The notes under the pieces: model-generated
The model's database searches: none
What the model was told of the DNA's origin: nothing
What the model saw: the letters and a program-made list of their open reading frames with translations, nothing else
From: Maratus speciosus
Taxonomy: Eukaryota > Arthropoda > Arachnida > Araneae > Salticidae
Assembly (NCBI GenBank): GCA_963932465.1
Contig: OZ010792.1
Span: 188,507,556-188,571,555 of the forward strand
DNA: 64,000 bases
Direction of reading: 5' to 3'
In this document: positions 25,998-35,061 of the stretch, one piece after another
How the letters are laid out: every line of letters begins with the position of its first letter
Numbering within the stretch: position 1 is the first letter of the stretch
Position numbers and translations under genes: made by a program

Positions 25998-26986
25998 TTA
26001 AATATATATATATATATGTGTGTGTGTGTAACTTCCATACAAAATTACTCAGAACTTTTTTGAGAGACAAGAGGGCGCACAAATTTTGCTTGCTCCAGGG
26101 CGCTGAATATGTAGCTACGCCACTGTTTATGCAATCTTTATATGAAGACAGTTCTTTACTTTACATTACATCAAGCCAAATTTCTGCTGTTTGCCCAAAA
26201 GTACAACTATCAGTTTGCAACTTATCAAGTGCTTTAGCAATAACAGATAACTGTGCCTGAAGGTTTACACACTCTCGATATAATCCTTTGTTATCCAAAA
26301 AAGTTAAAATATTTGTATCTATATCATCTTTATGTTCAACTGATATTTCTATATATTTCTGATAGTTGAATATGAATGATGAAAGGCAAGCTTCTTCAGA
26401 ATTCCATCTTGTTTCATTGGGCAGTTGCAGTTTGTGCCCTTTTTTCTCAATCAACCACCCATGTGGTCTATTGTGGTTCCTGAAAAATTTTTGAATTTCA
26501 ACTACATATTTCATCAAACTTTTAGGAGTGATTTCTTTGGCAACAAGGTTCATATAATGTGCCGAGCAACCAAAGGCTAGAATATGCGGATGTTTTTCAG
26601 TTATCATATCTCGAAATTTCTTCAGCATACAGCAAATATATTTTTATCATACTTTTGTTTAAATTCACTAATAACCTTTTCAGCTATTTCTGCACAAAAT
26701 TTAGCAGTTTTCTTTTTGGATCCACAATCTATAGCGTCAAACAAATGTGTACTTTTGCCAGTATGAATACTTACTGCAATAATGGAATCATTACTTGTGT
26801 TGGACCACCCATCCAACATTAAAGTAATAACGGCATTTGTTAATTTATCTTCCATTAGCAAATCAACTGACTTGTTAGCCTCATCCAATAATTGTCCAGC
26901 TAACCTTTGTCTGTCAGGAGGAACATACCCCGGACGCAAAGCACTAATCTTTTCTTTAAATGCATAACTATCAGGCACATTAAAAG

Positions 26987-28325
26987 CAGGGTTGGCAGGT
27001 TTTTGACACATGTCAGTTTTTGACAGTTTAAACTGCGGTTTAAACCGTCATGTCAAAAACCCCTTGTCAAAAACCTCAAATACTTACAGTGATCTGTAAA
27101 ATTTCACATTAAATGTCACACATTAGATTTAGATGTAATATTTAAAATTCACTATTACTGTAATTGTATAATTAGTATATAGTATTAGTAATAATTACAG
27201 GGTTGGCAGGTTTTTGACATGTGTCAGTTTATGTCGGGTTTAAACCGTCATGTCAAACCTCAAACACTAAATTGATCTGTAAAAATTCAAATTAAATGTC
27301 ACACATGACAACATTACATGTAATATTTTAAATTCACTCTTACTGTATATCAGTAATTAGTACGTAGTAAAGTATTATTGTTAAGTACAACTTTTTAACA
27401 AGGAAAAATTTTATTTAGTTTTTTTTTTTTTTTTGTAAAATTGTGTTTTTCTAAAAAGTAGACATTAAGCTCACCTGAGCTGTACATTTTTTCTCTTACT
27501 TAAAATCGATTTAATTTCGCTTACTTTTGAGAGCTTAAAGCATTAGCTAGCTTTTTTTTATGGGGGAAAAAAAAACTTAGAAAAGTGTAGATTTTTTTGT
27601 ATATATAACAAGATAATGTGCATCAATGTTATTCTAGCCTAGGCAATAACCATTCCATTCAAAATTGAAATTGGATTATTAATTTTAAACATTTACAAAA
27701 TAAGAGAAGTAATTAAAAATAAAAAAAGCTTAAAGTCAAAATCTTTTTAAAACATGCTTTCTTTCAATATATAAAAATGTTTTTGATTTTAAAACTGAAC
27801 AAAATTGGCTCGGTCATCTAAAAGAAAATTCCTGTAAGCCCATATTGAAAAAGTGCATAATAGAAGGGATCAAATCATGAAATCATACCATTGTTTGGCT
27901 TATACTTTGCATCCCAACCATCAGGGGCAAGGGTTGACTGCTGTATCAGTTGATTCAGCTTGCGCTTGAGCTACGGAGAGAGTTTATGGATGCTTACCCA
28001 TACTGATTGTGTATGAAGCTAAAGAATCCCCTTTCCAGTCTTCTTATTTCAGTTCTATAGGGAGGACTCCATTGTTTGGTGGAAAGGTATCACTAAATGC
28101 AACAGTTTTCTGAACCTGCTTCAAAAACTTGCTCATCTAGCAATGCTTTTGCTATCAAGTCCTACTAGCTCAGCCTCAATTAAGAGACAGACTATTTTCT
28201 AACGCTTCGTACACTCTAAACTCAAAAACCTTTTGGGTGTAAATAAATGTGCTGCAGCATGCTGCGGGGTAAAATTGATCCAGATTATTTAATTGTACAA
28301 AATTATTTTCTTCTGGTTGAAAAAT

Positions 28326-28359
<34 letters not shown>

Positions 28360-28559
28360 ATATTTTATTGCAAATAATATATTTTTTAAATTATTAAATT
28401 TCAATAAAAGATCACATAAATCCTTGACTTATTTAATGTTTATCTATTGTTAAAATGTTTTAGTGTGTTACATGTATTTGGCAGTTTTCGATGGTTTAAA
28501 CCAGTTTATGACAGTTCAAATCAGTTTATGACGCTTGTCATGTCAAAAACCCAACCCTG
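26987..28559. mobile_element. hAT element inside transposase gene, TSD ATTAAAAG
   Basis: A 1573-bp insertion, CAGGGTTGGCAGG to CCCAACCCTG, flanked by ATTAAAAG at 26979-26986 and 28560-28567. It has the same end type as 2827-4551. The terminal 200 bp is duplicated inside the element (26987-27190 and about 27199-27380). A pure A tract lies at 28328-28357. No transposase. Confidence 0.92.
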
Positions 28560-30939
28560 ATTAAAAGCTATATTATTAGCATGAAAAAATTCTGATATTT
28601 TCTGATCAAGAATTTTCTTTTGATGATCTGATGTTTTAATTGCATACTCGCCCATTGATCTTTGGCGCTTTGGTTTTGATGGCTGAAGAATATCAACATC
28701 TAGACCATCAGAATCAGTGGCCTCAAGAATGCTATCTTCAGATTTCCTTTTCCTTGAAATAAATGTATCAGCAATTAATGAAAGTTCATCATTATCACTA
28801 TCACACAGATGAGAGGAATTGGCTTCAAATTTCTTGCACTTACTCATGTGAGAACGAATTCTTTCAATTTTTGCGCTTATTATACTGTCACTGTTTTTAC
28901 AAGTCACTTTGTATATGTTTGTTGTCTTATTTACCATTGTCCACTCAACAGGTTGTTTTCTTCCACTTCCTTCTGCTTTTTCCATGGTAAAATATATATA
29001 CTATACTATTTTTGATATTTAAAACACACAAAAAAAAAACTGAATTTAATCAAAATATATTTGTAACAAACAAAGTAGCCAAATGAAACTGTCACTGTAG
29101 CAAGACTTGGGAGATATTTTTTAGTCAACTGAAAGTGCAAGTAAATTCAGACCAGTTTCAGAGAGAGATTGAAATGCAATAGAAACCTTTCAAACTAGGT
29201 ACTCCAGTTTCAAAAGAAAAGGGATTATGGAAGCGGGGTTGGAGATGTATGATACTGTTCTGTTCTTGGAAATTCCTCCTCATTGTCCTGAAGTATAAGA
29301 AGGAGAGGAGCAGTACAACTCAAAGGGGAGGGAGGGAAGTTTATATTGTTATGTTCTTGAAAATTCTTCCTTATTGTTCTTTCAGTTTTTCAGTAAGTGG
29401 GGAGAAGAATGCTGAGAAAATGGAAAATTCCTATTTACCCCAGGCTAAGGGAATGTTACTATGCCTAAGAAAGAGTATAGCAACACATTTTGGAAGGCAA
29501 ACAATTCAAAAGAGAAAAACGATCTTGCAATCTATCAGTAATCAATGTGTTTCAAAATTCAATTTTGAACAAAAATTAACTTTTTCTAGCGAAAATGTTT
29601 ATTATATATAGGCAATCACTTCAATTAAAATGAATAAAAATACTTTATCCTTAACAAAATATTAGTTTAGAAGTTCTGATTCAGCACTAGTTTTAGTACA
29701 GTACTTTAATGATAGTTTTATTGTTAAAATTATTACTAATAATCAATTTATCTAAAAGCAAAGCATAATTTTGATTATTGCCATTAATTATATATATTTG
29801 TAATCAATTAGCTACTATAAATTTAGTAGTAAGTACTTTTTTTTTCAAACATTCTGAACCACCTCCTATAACACCAAAAAACCTGCAAAAACCCCCCCAA
29901 AAACCCTGAAAAAACCCAGTGGGTTGGGTTTTTTCTGAAAAAAACCGGGCTTTTAACAACCCTGCACTCATACAACTATTGCTGATTGCCACTTTAGTGA
30001 GTTGGGTTTTTTATGCATATTTTGCTGCTTTAAGAGTTTTTTACATTTTGAGATTGCTACAAAACGAGTACTGCTGAATTTTGAGAATGCTATACCGCGA
30101 GAAATGCTGAATTTGGCGAATTTTTTTTTTTTTTTTTTGGTAAATGTGCGCGAAGCGCTCATACAACGATTACTGATTGCCAGTTTAGCGAATTTTGTTT
30201 ATTATTTACATTTTATTTTCGTTAAGCCAAACATGCATATAAACCGGTGCTTGGCGACATTTACTACTTGGCAGAAAAGGGGTTTTCACGCCAAGAAGAA
30301 TTCTAAGATGGCGGCCGTGGGAACTTATGACATCTGTTCCTTGGCTTTTTTTAATTAATTTATATAATATTTATTTTCTTGCAAAATTTGAATGTTTTTG
30401 TTTGAGTAGCAATAGAAAACTTAGATTTTTATATACTAAACGCCATTTACAAAATTTCATTTATTTTTAAGGTTTTAAGGGGGGTGTCCATTACTGGGAT
30501 GGTTAATTAGTCATTTTCCAGTAATGGACACCCTATGTAGCCATCGCTTAAAATGCAATTTCAATAATGTTTATAGTGCATAAAATATTTTGACTTAACT
30601 GCAAACCTAAATAATCAAATTTAATTTTTAAATTATACTTACCAAACTGTAATAACACCAAAACTTTTATAAATAGCAGCTTTTAAGTTATTTTATGTGA
30701 TTAATAAAATTTCAATATTTTATTCATTTTTTTTCTTTTTAAATGTTATATGTAGGTACCTTGCATATTTTATAATTGGCAATCAAACCAGCCAAGAAGC
30801 AGAAAATATTGTTCAAGAGCATAGTGAAAGAGGGGCTCATGGGGCTTAATCCCCCGCCCCCCCTGTTTAACTAAAAACAATTAAGTAACAGAAGTATTAA
30901 AAATCTATTTTCTGTCTTAAATGTTTCCTTATTCACCTC

Positions 30940-30942
30940 TGA

Positions 30943-30987
<45 letters not shown>

Positions 30988-30998
30988 AAAAAAAAGAA
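30940..30998. repeat. Long A-rich tract
   Basis: Nearly 58 bases of A with two G interruptions. It could be the tail of a retrotransposed sequence, but no coding or SINE body is evident upstream. Confidence 0.8.
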
Positions 30999-31751
30999 GT
31001 AAAATTAATGAAAGTTGTAAGTAATATTAATGAAACTAGTAAATCTGCAGATCAGTGGCCTTAAACATCAGTTCTACAGTTTTATTTTTAAATTATTTCA
31101 TTTAGTATTTAAAATATTCAATTCGCAATACCATTTCTTTCATATTTGTAATATTAATTATTATAATGATGTATCAGTAGTCTCTGGAAGATTAATTGTT
31201 CAAAATAGTGAGACAAAACTAAACACCAATGTTCCAAAACATTTCTTTTAAATTACCTATTAAATCGCCCACTGTTTCAATAATTTGATAGCTGTAATTG
31301 CCTGATATTTAGTATTTTAAACTATCCATCTAAAATAATTAAAACATCGATCTTCTGATAATTACAATAATTGATGCAAACAGTAAATGATTATCACAGA
31401 TATTTTGTTAATTACTTGTATTCTAATTGTTAAATTTATTTGAAAATAACTTTTTTGTTTCATTAGTTATGTATTCATAAAATTCTGGTTCTAAATACAG
31501 TCATAAAAACAATTATATTTATTACTTTTTATGGGGTGTCCATTACTGGGCCAGAAGGTGTCCATTACTGGGCTTTTGATATATTTCTGTTATTTAAAAT
31601 TAAATTTCGATTCATATTGGGAAATGAGACGATGAGATTGGTTAAATATTGTTAATAAGTTAATATTGAAAAAACTGGAATATAATAATTATAACTATTA
31701 ATAAAAAAATAATTTTAAAAGAAATTCCTTAAGGGTGTCCATTACTGGCAC

Positions 31752-32044
31752 ATGTACTCTAGATAGTTGTGTTATAAGGATCTTCTACTGTAATAATATA
31801 ACCATTGAGAGAAAATATTTAATTTTAAATATATTACGTGTGCAGAAACAAGAAAAAAATATCAGGTTACAAAATTAGGTAAACATAGAAATGTAAAAAC
31901 TGTTCAGGTTATGCAAACATTTCATAAAATGATGCGCGCACACACCATATAGGATATTATATATATATATATATATATATATACAGAGAGAGAGCAAATA
32001 ACTTCAGAAAGTATTGAAAATAATGATAATACAAAATTTCTTAC
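31752..32044 (-). other. AIMP2 intron 2, proximal part
   Basis: Directly downstream of AIMP2 exon 2. Contains a (TA)n stretch and gagagaga run at about 31960-31995. No exon recognised. Confidence 0.6.
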
Positions 32045-32182
32045 TGTAATATGAGTTAAGCCAACTGTTTGATTCTGAATACCAAAATCTTCTTTCATTT
32101 TCAAAACTTTTTCTTTTAAATCTTCAAGTTTCTGAATAATATTGAGTTGATACTTCTCTATTTCCAATAAATTCAGGTCATC
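32045..32182 (-). CDS. AIMP2: AIMP2 exon 2 (coiled-coil segment)
   Basis: This 138-bp phase-0 exon encodes 46 residues and starts DDLNLLEIEKYQLNIIQKLE. It begins after a ttgtag acceptor and ends aca/gtaaga. It has regular hydrophobic spacing (L, I, L, I, L, L, V, M) with many Lys and Glu, as expected for the leucine-zipper region of AIMP2 that follows the LysRS-binding arm and mediates contacts within the synthetase complex. The human protein has a similar stretch (LESRQDDILKRLYELKAAV). A competing frame extends past the donor into low-complexity tatata-coded residues and is not credible. The C-terminal GST-like domain should come from further exons to the left; none was recognised, so that intron either exceeds 32 kb or its next exon was missed. 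Confidence 0.86.
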
Positions 32183-32404
32183 CTACAATATGTTATTGAA
32201 TATTATTACAACTGAAGAAGCTTAAAATGATTATTATACATTTATAAAAATCATAAAATAAATTTAACAAATAACAAAATAAAACAATGCAAAATAAATA
32301 CAGATAACATGCTTATCTTTCGACGTGAAAAACGAATGTAGTACGCTTAAAATAGAAATCACGTGTTTAACTTAAAAACTAGTTAAAAAAAAAAAAAATT
32401 TTAC

Positions 32405-32542
32405 CTCTGAAACTTTCTCTGAAGGTACAGAGTCATTATACAAATTTTTCACTTTATACATGCAAGTTGGAAGATTTATAAGAGAACATATATCATACAA
32501 AGGCTTTACTTTATACATCTTCATAGGTCCATTAACAGACAT
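32405..32542 (-). CDS. AIMP2: AIMP2 exon 1 (LysRS-binding N-terminus)
   Basis: AIMP2 (p38) is the central scaffold of the cytosolic multi-aminoacyl-tRNA synthetase complex. This exon encodes 46 residues from its ATG at 32542. It carries MYKVKPLYD near residue 9 and LPTCMYKVKNLY near residue 24, the two short conserved blocks (human MYQVKP and LPTCMYRLPN) of the N-terminal arm that binds lysyl-tRNA synthetase. In human the two blocks are similarly spaced. The exon ends gag/gtaaaa in phase 0 and joins exon 2 across a 222-bp intron. Two further in-frame Met codons (residues 7 and 9) could also serve as starts; the first is chosen because no stop separates it and it extends the frame. Nothing suggests a pseudogene. 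Confidence 0.9.
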
Positions 32543-32916
32543 CTTATAAAAATAAATATAAATGATAATAATTATTATTATTGGGTTTGAGTTTGAGCTT
32601 GAGTTCTCGTAAACAAACGTTTACGGTTTGGTTCATCAACTCTGCTGCCAAAAACGTTCTTAAAACTTCTTCTATGAGCTTGTTCAGCAACCACGACCAC
32701 TTCGCCCGGGTGCGAAGGAGACAGACGCATATGGAAGGGGATATATTTTAAGCGTATAGTTAGGCCGAACTTGGGAGCTAAATACTCAGCAGCTTTGCGT
32801 TACCCTCAGAGTAAAGATAATAAGAGATTATATGATAAGTCTGTGGTATTACCTGACGTTTTTATTAGATAAAAATAAGGCAGTGTTCCGCAGAGTGTTT
32901 TTAAAAGAGAATAGCA
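32543..32916 (-). promoter_or_regulatory. Upstream region of AIMP2
   Basis: This stretch before the AIMP2 start codon is more GC- and CpG-containing than its surroundings, especially around 32690-32730 (cttcgcccgggtgcgaagg, a short inverted repeat). It is the likely 5' UTR and core promoter by position. I see no clear TATA box and cannot place the transcription start. A MITE fragment begins at 32917. Confidence 0.35.
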
Positions 32917-33041
32917 ATGGACTTTACCCACGAATGGCAACAGCCACGCCTCTGCGGGAAGATACCCTCCGAAAAAGATTGTTTATTGGACGAAGGGGAA
33001 GCAGTGTTAGATTGTTCTTCACGCCTGTTTTGTTCTGGTGC
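32917..33041. mobile_element. MITE fragment with ATGGACTTTACCCA end
   Basis: Matches, in reverse orientation, the right half of the element at 34371-34534 (shared blocks: cctctgcgggaagata and ttgtttattggacgaagggg). Only one terminus is present. Confidence 0.6.
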
Positions 33042-33052
33042 ATTATGGTGCT

Positions 33053-33281
33053 AATGGAGGATACTCCAAATATGGGTTCTAGGCTGAAAGGAGTCACGTG
33101 ATACCGGTAATTTACACAAGGAACTTCTAACTGATAAGAAGGGAAGATACTACTGCTTTGCCTCATGAACTGTTTCATTGGCTAGCGGGGATTTACATTA
33201 CACGTCTACGGAGTCTTCCCTTCTTTACGCTAGAAGTTTTTACCTTGACCACGTGATCAAAACGGAGATGGAATATCCTCC
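33053..33281. mobile_element. Putative MITE with ATGGAGGATA ends
   Basis: ATGGAGGATACTCC and GGAATATCCTCCAT bracket about 229 bp, and this block is absent from the otherwise matching right arm of the large palindrome. That makes it a likely insertion into the left arm. No coding content. Confidence 0.45.
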
Positions 33282-33285
33282 ATTA

Positions 33286-33585
33286 TAAAGATATTTTGTT
33301 CTCGAGATTAGGGGCTCTGGGTTCGAATCCTTTCAGTCCCACATTGTGTCATTGTTTTTTTTTTGTTTTGTTTATTGGTTGTTTTATATTTTTCATAATG
33401 AATAAGATATTTTTGATGAAGATATATTTTTTATTTTTATTATACAGAGGCACGTGTATTTTCATTATAATAATAAAATACTTATTTAAATATGAGAAAA
33501 TTAGGTATTTCGAGATGAAAGTTTTACGTCTGAACGCCTTTTAAATATTCAAAGTTTCGTTTCTAATAAGTGATTATATATGTAG
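33286..33585 (+). repeat. Left arm, outer part, of 1-kb inverted repeat
   Basis: This segment is the reverse complement of about 43800-44110. It begins with a partial tRNA-like sequence (33301-33343, with GGTTCGAATCC at 33320-33330). The arm continues at 41218 after the inserted hAT. Confidence 0.85.
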
Positions 33586-33649
33586 CAGAGATGTGTCATT
33601 TGTTGAGGAACGACTCCAAAGGAACGATTCCGGCAGTGAAACTGAAGGA

Positions 33650-34045
33650 ACGATTCCATTCTGTAAAAAGGAATCGGTCGTTTTCGGAACAATTCCTCGG
33701 AATCGCTCCTTTTCGGAACGGTTCCTCGGAATCTTTCCTTTTCGGAACGGTTCCTCGGAATCGGTCCTTTTTGGAACGGTTCCTCGGAATCGGTCCTTTT
33801 TGGAACGATTCCGAAAAGGAACGACTCCTCGGAATCGATCCTTTTCGGAACGATTCCTCGGAATCGGTCCAAAATGTACCGACTCCGAAAAGGACCGATT
33901 CCTCGGAGTCGTTCCGAAATGTACCGACTCCGAAAAGGACCGATTCCTCGGAGTCGTTCCGAAAAGGACCGATTCCTCGGAGTCGGTCCGAAATGTACCG
34001 ACTCCAAAAAGGAATGATTCTTTGGGAATCTGTTCCTTTCTTGTA
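33650..34045. repeat. 29- and 45-bp minisatellite, self-complementary
   Basis: Units with ttcctcggaatc start at 33693, 33722, 33751 and 33780 (period 29). After 33870 the array switches to about 45-bp units (accgactccgaaaaggaccg). The motif ggaacgattcc is a near palindrome, so both strands show long open frames rich in Arg, Ser and Pro; these are artefacts of the repeat. A diverged remnant sits at the other end of the element (41060-41190). Confidence 0.9.
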
Positions 34046-34370
34046 GACTGTCCAGTTTTAATAAATTAAAATGCGCTATTTTATTTCAAAATAACAGATT
34101 TTGATTCTATTAAAACTGACTTTATTGCCAAAATATCCTTCTAATGTGTGTGCCCACCCCCCACCCCCCCCTCCTCAAAAAGAAAAAAAAGAAATTGAAG
34201 TGCGGGGCGGAGTAGGACGTTTAATAAACATTACTATTTGATCTTCTTGTACTTAATTAATCTGAAAGAAATAATTAAAAAAAATATTTTATACGAATTG
34301 GATTTTTTCCACCTGAGTGAAAAAGTAGTCGAGATGGGATTCGAATCCAGAAATTTTACGTGCTTTACCA

Positions 34371-34534
34371 ATGGACTTTACCCATGTGACGTCAGCTGCG
34401 GGTAACCAGAAGAAAAACACCAATAAGCGTGAAGAACGTTTTAACACTGTTTCCCCTTCGTCCAATAAACAGTCTTTTTCTGAGGGTATATTTCCGCAGA
34501 GGCGTGTAAATTGCCATTCGTGGGTAAAGTCCAT
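34371..34534. mobile_element. MITE with ATGGACTTTACCCA ends
   Basis: Inverted ends ATGGACTTTACCCATG and CGTGGGTAAAGTCCAT; it includes TGACGTCA. Related to 32917-33041 and, by its ends, to 44382-44764. It sits beside a tRNA-like B box on the minus strand (gattcgaatcc, about 34328-34350). Confidence 0.7.
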
Positions 34535-34648
34535 TGAGTACCTAGACCCCGAAAGTAATGGAACACCATGTGTACTTTAATACACTAATACTTTTTCTAA
34601 TTGGTAAATGTATCATACGAAATGAATTTTTTCTAAATGAATTCTTAA

Positions 34649-35057
34649 GGCTGTTCTCAAATCCAAAAGGATAACTTTGTGACAAAAGTTTCAATTTATT
34701 TTTATTCGGAAATGCATGAAACGAGCAGGTGTTGTTGTTCAGAAACTATGTAATCGAGCTTTTTTTCCAAACGCAATAGATCTTTCAGAAAATAGTGTCA
34801 AAGTGGACGTTTTGAACCGAATTTCCACGCGAAAGAGGCATAATCGCTCAAAAATGGGTGAAAAACATGTTTGTCACGTGATCAAAATCGATTATAACTC
34901 AATAGGTAATTTACTGATCAAAAGATGGAAAACACAGTTCGATTCCAAATCGCTTCCATGGTCAAACTTTCCAATTTTATATCTTTCCGTTAAAAAATGA
35001 ATTTGTAAATGTGTCAAAACGTTTTACGCTTGTTGAGCAGATCACTTAAGAACAGTC
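34649..35057. mobile_element. piggyBac-like MITE (copy 1), TTAA-flanked
   Basis: GGCTGTTCTCAA and TTAAGAACAGTC ends, with TTAA immediately on both sides. Contains a cacgtgatcaaaatcgatta core. Same family as 50232-50667 and 60467-60901, in opposite orientation. Confidence 0.82.
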
Positions 35058-35061
35058 TTAA

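Larger units (their letters stand above)
17605..26125. mobile_element. hAT element carrying Helitrons, TSD TTTATGCA
   Basis: The ends are CAAGGGCGTAGCTACC and, reverse complemented, CAGTGGCGTAGCTACA, flanked by TTTATGCA at 17597-17604 and 26126-26133. It interrupts the transposase gene of the 13.4-kb element in frame. Just inside both ends are gctccaggcgca-like motifs. No transposase of its own was recognised; the bulk is satellite-like repeats and Helitrons (18918-25997). Confidence 0.88.
17135..28985 (-). pseudogene. BED-hAT transposase split by two hAT insertions
   Basis: Pieces in order on the minus strand: 28985-28568, a BED-like N-terminus (RIRSHMSKC retained, but the first CxxC pair reads CKNSD, so one zinc ligand is lost); 26978-26622, with LMLDGWSNTSND (first catalytic Asp region); 26628-26134, with GCSAHYMNLVAKEI and NETRWNSEE; 17604-17335, with FIANITDPALQGKRLT; and 17318-17135, with SPSASIERIFSTFGLVWSKL, the hAT dimerisation domain. 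Frames continue exactly across both inserted elements once one copy of each 8-bp duplication is disregarded. Near 26625 the TDNA segment with the second catalytic Asp is missing together with a frameshift. The gene is therefore inactive, and it was damaged by small changes as well as by insertions. Confidence 0.9.
16529..29964 (-). mobile_element. 13.4-kb hAT element (nested), TSD CACTCATA
   Basis: The ends are CAGGGTTGTTATGATTTTGC and, on the right, GGGCTTTTAACAACCCTG. They are flanked by identical CACTCATA at 16521-16528 and 29965-29972. It carries its own minus-strand BED-type hAT transposase in several pieces. Most of its length is later insertions: 17605-26125 and 26987-28559. Without them the element is about 3.3 kb, a normal size for an autonomous hAT. 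Confidence 0.92.
15527..31751. mobile_element. Composite of two adjacent repeats with GTCCATTACTGG ends, disrupted by a hAT stack
   Basis: Outward ends occur at 15527 (GTGCCAGTAATGGACACCC) and 31731-31751 (GGGTGTCCATTACTGGCAC). Back-to-back ends occur at 30485-30530 and another pair at 31529-31565. I read this as two neighbouring elements, about 15527-30500 and 30517-31751, the first being roughly 1.5 kb before the 13.4-kb hAT entered it. Related sequence is at 3190-3310, 45640-45720 and 52120. The superfamily is unclear: no target duplication is convincing. Confidence 0.55.

Noticed and set aside
33549..34069. Overlapping long open frames on both strands, rich in Arg, Ser, Phe and Pro
   Set aside because: They are produced by the 29/45-bp minisatellite, whose near-palindromic units lack stops in several frames. 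No domain or start context supports a protein.
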